61,199 bases of DNA from Candidatus Neomarinimicrobiota bacterium (GTDB taxonomy: Bacteria; Fidelibacterota; Marinisomatia; Marinisomatales; TCS55): NCBI GenBank assembly GCA_018647265.1, contig JABGTK010000143.1, forward strand, positions 1-61,199, in the 5' to 3' direction. Below the pieces are notes generated by a model. The model searched no databases and had not been told where the DNA came from. It saw only the letters and a list, made by a program, of their open reading frames with translations. A program made the position numbers and the translations under genes. This document shows, one piece after another, positions 19,774 through 27,494 of this stretch (its first letter is position 1; the number at the start of each line of letters is the position of its first letter).

Positions 19774-21456
19774 ATGGAAGAACAAAACAAACACCGCCAC
19801 TTTATTCAACGTATTATTGATGAAGATAATGTTTCCGGGAAATTTGAAAATCGAGTTCATACTCGCTTTCCACCGGAGCCAAACGGTTATCTTCATATTG
19901 GTCATGCCAAAGCTATTTGTTTGAACTTTAGTATCGCCAATGAATTCGGCGGTGAATGTAATCTCAGATTTGACGACACCAATCCTATAGCAGAAGAAGA
20001 AGAATATGTCCGATCGATTCAAGAGGATGTTAAATGGCTCGGTTTCAATTGGGATAAACTTTGTTTTGCATCTGATTATTTTCAAAAATTATATGATTAT
20101 TCTATGCAATTGGTTGAATCGGGAAAAGCTTATGTTTGCGATCTAACACCAGAAGAGATTAGAAATTCCCGTGGCTCATTGACAGAAGGTGGACAAGAAA
20201 GTCCATACCGTAATAGGTCTGTTGGAGAAAATCTTGATCTATTTACCCGTATGAAAAAAGGCGAATTTCCCGACGGTAGTAAAACATTGCGCGCAAAAAT
20301 TGATATGGCACATCCCAATATGAATATGCGAGATCCTGTTATTTATCGAATTTTGCATGCCCATCATCACCGCACTAAAAATGATTGGTGTATATATCCT
20401 ATGTATGATTGGGCTCATGGTTTAGAAGATTCAATCGAGGGTGTCACCCATTCATTATGCTCATTAGAATTCGAGGATCATCGTCCTATTTATGATTGGT
20501 ATTTAGATGCATTAGATGCTTACCATCCGCAGCAAATTGAATTTGCCCGACTAAATTTGAGTTATACTATAATGTCCAAAAGATTGTTAAAACAATTGGT
20601 GGATGAGAATCATGTTTCTGGTTGGGATGATCCTCGTATGCCCACTATCTCCGGATTACGTAGAAGGGGATACACGCCAATAACAATCCGAAATTTTATG
20701 GATGAGATAGGTATCGCCAAACGAAATAATGTGATGGAAGTGACTAAACTTGAAGCGCTACTACGGACGGATTTGAATAAAAAATGCGAGCGGCGTATGG
20801 CAGTGTTGAATCCGTTGAAGGTTGTGATAACCAATTATGCTAAAGACAAAGACGAAATGTTGGATGCGATCAATAATCCGGAAGATGAATCTGCGGGTAA
20901 ACGGAGTGTCCCCTTTAGTGGCGAGTTGTTTATTGAGCGGGATGATTTTATGGAAGATCCTCCGAAGAAATTTTTTCGATTAGGTCCCGGTCGTGAAGTA
21001 AGGCTTCGTTATGCTTATTTTATTATCTGTAATGAAGTAATAATAGATCAAGATGGGAATATTACGGAATTGCACTGTACGTACGATCCTGAAACAAAAG
21101 GGGGTAATGCTCCTGATGGTAGGAAGGTGAAAGCAACGCTTCACTGGGTTTCGGCAACCCATGCCATTGATTCTGAGGTACGTCTTTATGATCGATTGTT
21201 TAAAGTACCATCGCCAGGATCCATGGATAATTTTATTGATGCACTTAATCCTGATTCGCTGACTGTTTTGAGTAAATGTAAATTGGAACCAGAATTGGGT
21301 AATGCAAAAGTTGGAGAAACTATTCAGTTTGAGCGATTGGGATATTTCTGCAAAGATTCTGATTTAAATCAAATGCCCGTATTTAATCGAACTGTCCCAT
21401 TGCGGGATTCCTGGGCTAAAATTGAAAAACAGATTCAATTGGGACAGAAAAAATAG
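19774..21456 (+). CDS. glnS: Glutaminyl-tRNA synthetase
   Basis: GlnS charges tRNA-Gln directly. The 560-residue protein has [16 protein letters not shown] (HIGH at 41-44), the KMSKS-equivalent IMSKRLL near residue 268 and the two beta-barrel anticodon-binding domains at the C-terminus. FDDTNP and the region [18 protein letters not shown] distinguish GlnS from GltX. Its presence means that at least tRNA-Gln does not depend on the GatCAB transamidation route. A tRNA-Gln(CUG) gene lies 4.7 kb downstream. The start codon abuts the gltX stop with no gap. Confidence 0.95.
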   Translation: MEEQNKHRHFIQRIIDEDNVSGKFENRVHTRFPPEPNGYLHIGHAKAICLNFSIANEFGGECNLRFDDTNPIAEEEEYVRSIQEDVKWLGFNWDKLCFASDYFQKLYDYSMQLVESGKAYVCDLTPEEIRNSRGSLTEGGQESPYRNRSVGENLDLFTRMKKGEFPDGSKTLRAKIDMAHPNMNMRDPVIYRILHAHHHRTKNDWCIYPMYDWAHGLEDSIEGVTHSLCSLEFEDHRPIYDWYLDALDAYHPQQIEFARLNLSYTIMSKRLLKQLVDENHVSGWDDPRMPTISGLRRRGYTPITIRNFMDEIGIAKRNNVMEVTKLEALLRTDLNKKCERRMAVLNPLKVVITNYAKDKDEMLDAINNPEDESAGKRSVPFSGELFIERDDFMEDPPKKFFRLGPGREVRLRYAYFIICNEVIIDQDGNITELHCTYDPETKGGNAPDGRKVKATLHWVSATHAIDSEVRLYDRLFKVPSPGSMDNFIDALNPDSLTVLSKCKLEPELGNAKVGETIQFERLGYFCKDSDLNQMPVFNRTVPLRDSWAKIEKQIQLGQKK

Positions 21457-21496
21457 CATTGAGAAAAATCCTTAATTCCAATTAATTTGACAGCCG

Positions 21497-22789
21497 ATGT
21501 GGACTAAAACTAAATCAATCTTTTCCCTTTTTCTTATAGTGGGCGCAATTAATGCGGCGCCCCCATCTTTGCATATTTATGTAATTCCATTTGATAATAC
21601 AAAAAATGATGTGGCTATCGGATGGTTATCTGATGCTTTTTCTGAAATGGTTAATTCTGAATTAAGTCAACATGATCGAATTTATTTAAAAAATAAAATA
21701 GGATTAGAAGAAGTTATGACAAACCGTTCCTTACTTCTTCAGCAACGACCTGGTACAAAGAATTTCCTCATCCTCGGAAAATTTGAACGCGCATTGGATA
21801 AAATTTCCGTATCAGTCCAACTGATTGATATTGCTACCTGGGATGAAGTGGACCGTAGAAAGATTCGGGGTGACTATAACGATATTAAGGAAATCAATCA
21901 GTCATTGTCAGAATCAGTAAATGTCATGATTGAGCGTTTCCTGCCAAAACCTGAAAAAGGTCCGTATCCAACTATTACGGAAGGCAAGCGGATGCGCACA
22001 CCACCTACTTATGGAGAAAAAGCCATTAATGTAAGTTCAGCCATCGATGTGGCCATTGATGAATTGGAAAAGAAACTGGACTTAAATATTGGTGCCCGCG
22101 GAGAGGTTGATTCCAAGGAATTGCGGGAAGAAAAAGGTGAATGGATTCTTGATATTGGAAAAGACAATTATAAAGATTCCCGCCCGGAAAACAATATTAA
22201 CACGAATATGATGGTCGAGGTTTTGGGAAATCTTATGGATAATCCATACAAGGTAAAAATAACTCGTCCTGAATTCAATTATGATCCAAAGAACCGAAAA
22301 GAATTTCAAATTGAGATGTCCGTTAATTATAGTCTAAAGAGTAATATAATAAATGATATGCTTACATCACTGCCATACTCAGGATTGAAGCAAGATGGGA
22401 ATCTTACTATTTTTTATTTCAATCGGGATAAATATAATTTTCCCAAGGAGATTTCGGAAAAAATCCAATTCGGTAAATATCGTTCAATTCCCGTTATTCA
22501 ATTACAGGATTTAAATGGGAAGCCCCTAGTCATTCTAGTCGATTCGCCGGATCAAAATATTCATGGACTGGGCAGCCGAAACGTCTTATATAAACCATTC
22601 CATTTCTTTTCCCCATTGATTGATTTCACTGTTGGTGGATGGTCTATGCAAGTGGCACTCGAAACGGTTGACATTCCTGTCTCGTATAATTTTACAATGG
22701 ACGTAAATACTGCCAACAATATCAGCCGTATCAGTCTGAAATTCATACCAGAAGATGAATTGCAGTCGTTCTTGAGCAAATTGCTCTAA
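21497..22789 (+). CDS. Exported protein with FlgO/CsgG-like N-terminal domain
   Basis: This 430-residue protein has a signal peptide (FSLFLIVGAINAAPP). Residues about 25-150 resemble the FlgO/CsgG-type alpha-beta domain: IYVIPFDNTKNDVAIGWLSD, then FLILGKFERALDKISVSVQL. The second half has no motif I recognise and looks beta-rich. It starts 40 bases after glnS and precedes the TlpA-like gene, so it may head the envelope cluster that follows. A similar N-terminal domain occurs in the PEGA protein at 38.1 kb. Confidence 0.55.
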   Translation: MWTKTKSIFSLFLIVGAINAAPPSLHIYVIPFDNTKNDVAIGWLSDAFSEMVNSELSQHDRIYLKNKIGLEEVMTNRSLLLQQRPGTKNFLILGKFERALDKISVSVQLIDIATWDEVDRRKIRGDYNDIKEINQSLSESVNVMIERFLPKPEKGPYPTITEGKRMRTPPTYGEKAINVSSAIDVAIDELEKKLDLNIGARGEVDSKELREEKGEWILDIGKDNYKDSRPENNINTNMMVEVLGNLMDNPYKVKITRPEFNYDPKNRKEFQIEMSVNYSLKSNIINDMLTSLPYSGLKQDGNLTIFYFNRDKYNFPKEISEKIQFGKYRSIPVIQLQDLNGKPLVILVDSPDQNIHGLGSRNVLYKPFHFFSPLIDFTVGGWSMQVALETVDIPVSYNFTMDVNTANNISRISLKFIPEDELQSFLSKLL

Positions 22790-22809
22790 TTTTAATAAAA
22801 AGTAATAAT

Positions 22810-23301
22810 ATGAAAAATAGAATTTTAATTTGCATTATGGCATTAGCTGTGCCCATCATTCTAGGGCAAAGTAAAGTCCCCAATATTAAATTGAAAAAGC
22901 TGAATGGTAAATCAGTTATGCTACAGGATTATCTTAAAAGTGGACCTGTACTAATTAATTTTTGGGCTACATGGTGTGCGCCTTGTAAAAAGGAAATGGT
23001 TTATTTAGATCAATTTGAAAAGAAGTACACAAAGAATGGATTCTCTATTTTAGCCGTGAGTACCGATAGTCAAAAAAGCCTTTCCCAAGTACGTAGTTAT
23101 ATTCGATCAAAAAAATACACCTTTGAAGTTTTCCAGGATCCAAATAGTCAAATATTTAAAAAGCTGAACGGCAACCTTATGCCTACTAATATCCTGATTA
23201 GTAAAGAAGGCCAAATCCTCTGGCAGCATTATGGTTATCTTCCGGGAGATGAGACTCAATTGGAAAAAGAAATAAGGTCTGCACTCAAGATAGATTCCTG
23301 A
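22810..23301 (+). CDS. TlpA-like periplasmic thioredoxin
   Basis: This 163-residue protein has a signal peptide (residues about 1-19, ALAVPIILGQS) and a TlpA/ResA-type thioredoxin fold. The active site is WCAPC in FWATWCAPCKKEM (residues about 54-66), with the downstream cis-proline loop GNLMPTNILI. It should exchange thiols and disulfides in the periplasm. It lies just upstream of an outer-membrane protein and a second thioredoxin-like protein that appears to use selenocysteine, which suggests a shared redox function. Confidence 0.88.
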   Translation: MKNRILICIMALAVPIILGQSKVPNIKLKKLNGKSVMLQDYLKSGPVLINFWATWCAPCKKEMVYLDQFEKKYTKNGFSILAVSTDSQKSLSQVRSYIRSKKYTFEVFQDPNSQIFKKLNGNLMPTNILISKEGQILWQHYGYLPGDETQLEKEIRSALKIDS

Positions 23302-23308
23302 TTCTGTT

Positions 23309-25015
23309 ATGAATTTCTTACGTCGATTAATATCGGCCATTATTATTGTTTGTACCGCGTTTAGTCAATTTTCCATTTCTGGCAATGCCTCTATTGGCTA
23401 TGGAAAAAGTCAGAATAATTTTAATTTTTCTGAAAATAGTATTGATTTAAATGGTTATTGGAATAACTGGACAGGCTGGCTTCAGTTTGAATTATCCGAT
23501 CCGCCTCAATTGGGCCGGGATATGAAGGCACTTCGAAAGTTTCGCGCGGAATATTCAATAAATTCATACACCTTTAAGTTGGGGGATATTTATGAATATT
23601 GGGGCAAAGGTTTGGTTCTAAATATGGTTGATGATCAAGCGATTAATCTTGACACAGGAATTAGAGGTGGCCTTGTGAGTTGGTCAAATGATAACTATTA
23701 TTATGATTTATTGATTGGTTCACAGACCATTTGGCGGAATTCTAACCAGGTGATTGGTTTTGATGATCGCGTCCCCAATTACAGGATTGATAATAATATA
23801 TATGGCAGTCGCGCTGGAATCAATTTTGATAAAACATCTATCGGTTTTCATTTTTTGAAAGTGAATGAGAATCATCCAAACCCAAGCTTCAAAAAAGATG
23901 ATATAATTGCTCATCAATTATACAGTATAAACTTTAATTATTACGGTCAATCGTCTGACATTAATTTTGAATTCGCCCAAAAAGACAAAAATGGCTTTGG
24001 TATTTATGCTGATGGAAATATTTATTTAAGCGCTTGGTCAATGGGGTTCGCCTACAAGAATTATCATTTTGCAGAATTATCACCTTATGACCGGTGGGAT
24101 TTTGTAAATAATACGGGTGGTGCATTAACATTTCAGCAAATGCCAACCGTATTCAGGGAACACAATACAAGTCTCTTGGGGACGATTACCCATATAATTG
24201 ATTATAATGATGAATTGGGATTTCACATAAGCGCAGAGGGACCTATATTTGGAGGAACATTATTGTCCCTTCAATATTCTCAATCCTCTCGACATAATGA
24301 GTGGATAATGGATGAAAATTGGGAATGGAAAAAAAGTGGTGGTACGAAAGGATTTCCATCTTCTGACCCGCTTTTAAATCCATTCAAAGAATATTTTGCT
24401 GAAATTAATGGCTATGCATTTGGAAAAAAACTGTATTTTGTAGTCGGTTATGCCAACACTGAGGATGTTGTTGATATTTATCTAAATCGCCCTTCTGACA
24501 GTTATCAATCATATAGTTACGAATTTTTAGAGGCAAAAACGATTCCGACCCATTTTACCTATAGATTTAATAATACGTATAGTATTGATTTATTATTCGA
24601 ATACCAGGAAAAGAAAAAAGGAGTAAATCTATTTTCTAATTACCCCCAATTGACACAAGATTTATTCACTTCATTATATTTAAATGATAAACAGATTAAT
24701 CGTTTCATCAGTCTCGGTGTTGCAAAATCGCCTCGTTGGTCAGCCACACTTAGCGTGGATTATTCAAATACAGATGAAAGGGTGGTGCTGGAAAATAATC
24801 GAAAAAATAATGCATTCGAAAAAGCATTAGACAAACTTTGGGATACATCCTTGACTTGGGCCAATTTTGAAATGGTGTTTAATGTAAATGATAAAACCCG
24901 TTTGTCTATTTCTTATGGGTCACAGCGTGGTGGTGTATTTTGCAGCAATGGGGTATGCCGTTATATTCAGCCATTTGAAAACGGCTATAATCTTGGAATA
25001 ATTTCATCCTTTTAG
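23309..25015 (+). CDS. Outer-membrane beta-barrel-like protein (DUF6029-like)
   Basis: This 568-residue protein has a signal peptide (ISAIIIVCTAFSQ) followed by amphipathic strands rich in Tyr, Phe and Asn. The segment YTFKLGDIYEYWGKGLVLNM resembles DUF6029-type proteins of Bacteroidetes. The C-terminus ends in YNLGIISSF, a barrel-like terminal strand ending in Phe. The ATG comes 7 bases after the TlpA-like gene. The barrel assignment rests on strand pattern only. Confidence 0.6.
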   Translation: MNFLRRLISAIIIVCTAFSQFSISGNASIGYGKSQNNFNFSENSIDLNGYWNNWTGWLQFELSDPPQLGRDMKALRKFRAEYSINSYTFKLGDIYEYWGKGLVLNMVDDQAINLDTGIRGGLVSWSNDNYYYDLLIGSQTIWRNSNQVIGFDDRVPNYRIDNNIYGSRAGINFDKTSIGFHFLKVNENHPNPSFKKDDIIAHQLYSINFNYYGQSSDINFEFAQKDKNGFGIYADGNIYLSAWSMGFAYKNYHFAELSPYDRWDFVNNTGGALTFQQMPTVFREHNTSLLGTITHIIDYNDELGFHISAEGPIFGGTLLSLQYSQSSRHNEWIMDENWEWKKSGGTKGFPSSDPLLNPFKEYFAEINGYAFGKKLYFVVGYANTEDVVDIYLNRPSDSYQSYSYEFLEAKTIPTHFTYRFNNTYSIDLLFEYQEKKKGVNLFSNYPQLTQDLFTSLYLNDKQINRFISLGVAKSPRWSATLSVDYSNTDERVVLENNRKNNAFEKALDKLWDTSLTWANFEMVFNVNDKTRLSISYGSQRGGVFCSNGVCRYIQPFENGYNLGIISSF

Positions 25016-25043
25016 GTAAATTTGTGAGTTATTTTTACCTAAA
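25011..25043 (+). promoter_or_regulatory. TTTAGGTAAA/TTTACCTAAA inverted repeat
   Basis: A perfect 10-bp inverted repeat (25011-25020 and 25034-25043) with a 13-base loop spans the stop codon of the preceding gene and ends 21 bases before the selenoprotein start. No T run follows, so it is not a classical terminator. Its TAGGTAA/TTACCTA core matches the repeat upstream of gltX. Confidence 0.4.
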
Positions 25044-25064
25044 CAATCAACCTTTGGGGTATTC

Positions 25065-26108
25065 TTGAAGAAAAATTTACTATTTATTTTAATCACTTTC
25101 GCATTTTGGTCATGCGAGGATAAAGCTGAGCCTAAACAGGAAATAGGATCCATTGTTGTTTCGCCGTTGAGTAATATCCTTCGTCTGGGACAGACTATAC
25201 AATTCAGTGCCTTGGTAATAGATAAATCCAATGCCTCCATGGATGTACCCGTAATATGGTCAACGACAAATGATCAAGTTGCAACGATTACAAAAGAAGG
25301 GTTGGTGACAGCAGTAGGTCAGGGAGAGTCCGTTATTTATGCCACCATTGACAATGTTCAAGGCATGGCTGAAATTTTGGTAAGCATAAATCGCCGTCGA
25401 ATGTTGAGTGAACTATTTACTTCTAGCACCTGAGGACCATGCGCATCCGCGGAGCGGATACTAAATGGAGTTTTAAAACCAGGCACGGTCAACTATATTG
25501 GTAAGAATTTAGACTCAATGTGGGTTCAGATGAATTATCATGTTTGGTGGCCAGGGCAAGGAAATGATCCTATGTATTTAGCTAATACCAATATGAACCG
25601 CACTCGAAATAATTATTACGGTAATAATTATACACCCCACATGTTTACCAATGGGAAAGATTCCGGCTCAAATACCACAAACTGGAAAAATGATCCAAAA
25701 GATTATTTGGATGATGTTGGTTTTTATGGAGTTACAATTGCTGGGACTCAATCAGGTAATGATATTTCTTTTGATGTTTACCTCGATGCAATTAAGTCTA
25801 CCACTGATTCAAGAGATTTGAGGCTCTTCGTCGCTGCTGTTATGGATACGGTAAAATACGATGGATCTGCCAATGGATTGAAAGAGCATCACAATGCGGT
25901 TATTGAATTGTTAACAGGTGACACTGGCAAAAACATTAAACTGATTAGTGGCGTAGTAACAAAAGAATCTTTTAGTTGGACCATGCGGAATGAGTGGCTG
26001 AATCATCCCGATTTTTCTTACAATATGTCCGGATTAAAAGCAGTGGCTTGGATTCAGGATTATAGCAGTAAAGAAATTCTTCAGGTTAACGAATTCAATT
26101 TTAAATAA
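25065..26108 (+). CDS. Putative selenoprotein: Big_2 plus Omp28-like thioredoxin-fold lipoprotein with UGPC motif
   Basis: One reading frame of 347 codons is interrupted only by TGA at 25431-25433 (codon 123). The N-terminus is a lipoprotein signal (FAFWSC, Cys at residue 17), starting at a TTG. A bacterial Ig-like Big_2 domain follows (residues about 28-115, IGSIVVSPLSNILRLGQ to MAEILVSI). At the domain border the frame reads ELFTSST-UGA-GPCASAERIL, which matches the FTxxxCGPC active site of Omp28-related proteins with Sec replacing the first Cys. Downstream features of that family continue in frame (YHVWWPGQGNDPMY, NRTRNNYYG). A SECIS-like hairpin lies directly after the TGA. It should be a periplasm-facing redox lipoprotein. 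The alternative is a nonsense mutant, which the intact downstream frame argues against. Confidence 0.8.
25434..25470 (+). promoter_or_regulatory. bSECIS-like hairpin after UGA codon 123
   Basis: CCAT (25437-25440) pairs with ATGG (25465-25468). Above an internal loop, ATCCGC (25445-25450) pairs with GCGGAT (25454-25459), leaving the apical loop GGA (25451-25453). The loop begins 18 bases after the UGA and starts with G, as expected for bacterial SECIS elements that bind SelB. The structure was found by eye only. Confidence 0.65.
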
Positions 26109-26199
26109 AATTCCAGTTTATTTCATTTGGGTGCTTAATTAGACTGATTAAATTCTCGACCTTATTTGGCAGCATACGGGGGTAACTTGCAGGATTTAT

Positions 26200-26270
26200 T
26201 GGGGTGTTGTCTAACGGTAGGACATCAGGTTCTGGTCCTGAGGGTCGGGGTTCGATTCCCTGCACCCCAG
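26200..26270 (+). tRNA. tRNA-Gln(CUG)
   Basis: The acceptor TGGGGTG (26200-26206) pairs with CACCCCA (26263-26269), with discriminator G26270. The anticodon stem TCAGG/CCTGA encloses loop TTCTGGT, giving anticodon CTG at 26232-26234. The T arm CGGGG-TTCGATT-CCCTG is regular. The 91 bases between the selenoprotein stop and this tRNA show no recognisable feature. Confidence 0.95.
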
Positions 26271-26317
26271 CGATATAATTAAGAATTATGTAATTTTTAA
26301 TTAATAATTTTTCGAAT

Positions 26318-26391
26318 GCGCCCGTAGCTCAACTGGATAGAGTGTCTGGCTACGGACCAGAAGGTTGGGGGTTCGAATCCTCCCGGGCGTA
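26318..26391 (+). tRNA. tRNA-Arg(ACG)
   Basis: The acceptor GCGCCCG (26318-26324) pairs with CGGGCGT (26384-26390) with a G-T pair at the end, and the discriminator is A26391. The anticodon stem TCTGG/CCAGA encloses CTACGGA, giving ACG at 26352-26354. A34 would be edited to inosine by TadA, whose gene is at 36.5 kb in this window. Confidence 0.96.
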
Positions 26392-26394
26392 CAC

Positions 26395-26425
26395 AAAGCC
26401 TCCTAACGGGGGCTTTATTTTTTTT
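26395..26425 (+). terminator. Rho-independent terminator after tRNA-Arg
   Basis: AAAGCCTCC (26395-26403) pairs with GGGGGCTTT (26408-26416) around a TAAC loop with one T-G wobble, followed by A and eight T residues. It ends the Gln-Arg tRNA unit. The next 230 bases hold no gene apart from the leader hairpin at 26616. Confidence 0.88.
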
Positions 26426-26615
26426 ATAAAATTGATTAAATGATTCTTGCTTAGTGGATAGAAAGGCAAGTGATCCCTCATTCCATATATTGCAAATTCG
26501 TGGCATTTGATTTGGGTCACATGATATCAATTCTTATCTATATATATTCTTGCTCATTACAACGGTGAAACTTTAAATTAACGACGGACAATGTGAGTAT
26601 TTTATTCATAAGAGA

Positions 26616-26633
26616 GCGTAGTCTGAACTGCGC
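26616..26633 (+). other. Leader hairpin upstream of the acidic envelope gene
   Basis: GCGTAGT (26616-26622) and ACTGCGC (26627-26633) pair over 7 bp (one T-G wobble) around a CTGA loop, 23 bases before the ATG at 26657. It does not match a riboswitch class I know. It could stabilise the mRNA or affect translation. Confidence 0.3.
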
Positions 26634-26656
26634 CCCGAAAGAGCTAACTATAAAAC

Positions 26657-27463
26657 ATGGATTTAGACATGAAACAAGGATTTCGTAAAACTCTCCCTAT
26701 TTATTTGATTCTAGGGTTATTTGTGATATTCACACCCTTTTCAATTCTTTCTGCCCAAGATGAAGAAGATGACGCCGGTATTGAGGAAATCTTCTGGGGA
26801 GATGAAGAAGAGGATGACGCTGGGCTTGATGAAGAATTTGACTTTTCAGAAGATGATGAAGGTGATGATGATTTAGAGGGATTTGAATTCGACGATGAAG
26901 GCGATGATGGATTTTCGGAGGATGATGAATTTTCTGATGACGAGGGCGATGACAGTTTTGCCGATGAATTTGCCGATGAACCGGAAGAATCTACCCAAGT
27001 AGCCGCCAGTCGCCTTGGCTACACCTTGAATATTGTTGGCGCATCTCCTGCTTTTGTAAATCATCAATTAAGAACTTATAATTCCGGGATGGATTTTCGC
27101 GCCGCTTTTGAATTCCCAATGCTACTTCAAATGGGGCCCCTAAGGTTCCGACTTGGGGCAGAGGTGGGAACATTCAAATTCACCAATTATAAACCTATTG
27201 GCGGATCCTATTCCGGCGTACACATTACGGGCATACTTTCTTTCCCTGCCGGGCCGGGGCAAGTGAGGCTTGGTGGTGGTATGGTGGGTAAAGGTTTTGG
27301 CATAATTGCTGAAAACTCCTATGGCTTTGCCGTAGGCAATTCACTTGATATTCGCATTGGTGTTCGTTCCACAACTGCCTTTGGTGTTACGGATGATAAA
27401 AAAAATAATCTCGGCACCGTGAGTTGGATGGATGGTATCCTAGTGCTTGGGGTTTCTTTATAA
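26657..27463 (+). CDS. Exported protein with acidic low-complexity region and compact beta-rich domain
   Basis: This 268-residue protein has a signal peptide ending near ILSAQ. A strongly acidic Asp/Glu/Gly stretch of about 80 residues follows (for example EEDDAGIEEIFWGDEEEDDA). The C-terminal domain of about 150 residues is glycine- and beta-rich and ends LVLGVSL, resembling a small barrel. The acidic part could bind Ca2+ or be a flexible linker. A second ATG at 26669 gives a more typical signal start (MKQGFRK) and may be the true one. It lies 31 bases upstream of the giant Ig-repeat gene. I do not recognise the family. Confidence 0.5.
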   Translation: MDLDMKQGFRKTLPIYLILGLFVIFTPFSILSAQDEEDDAGIEEIFWGDEEEDDAGLDEEFDFSEDDEGDDDLEGFEFDDEGDDGFSEDDEFSDDEGDDSFADEFADEPEESTQVAASRLGYTLNIVGASPAFVNHQLRTYNSGMDFRAAFEFPMLLQMGPLRFRLGAEVGTFKFTNYKPIGGSYSGVHITGILSFPAGPGQVRLGGGMVGKGFGIIAENSYGFAVGNSLDIRIGVRSTTAFGVTDDKKNNLGTVSWMDGILVLGVSL

Positions 27464-27494
27464 TTTATAATTTAAATAATTTAGTTTTTCAAAG

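Noticed and set aside
25431-25433. UGA as a reassigned sense codon across the genome.
   Set aside because: TGA is a plausible normal stop for dnaJ, rsmD, coaD, fmdB-like, recX and others, and the internal TGAs occur only at redox-site positions.
25065-25433. A separate 122-residue Ig-domain lipoprotein ending at the TGA, with a second gene from 25518.
   Set aside because: The downstream frame is the same, has no other stop, lacks its own ribosome site, and joins to give a complete thioredoxin motif.
18069-26391. tRNA genes as attachment sites of an integrated island.
   Set aside because: There is no integrase, and no repeated tRNA 3' end was seen. The genes between are housekeeping or envelope genes of the same composition.
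26297-26530. A 77-codon - strand frame containing PGGFEPPTFWSVARHSIQLS.
   Set aside because: This peptide is the well-known false translation of the antisense strand of a tRNA, here tRNA-Arg(ACG) and its flanks.
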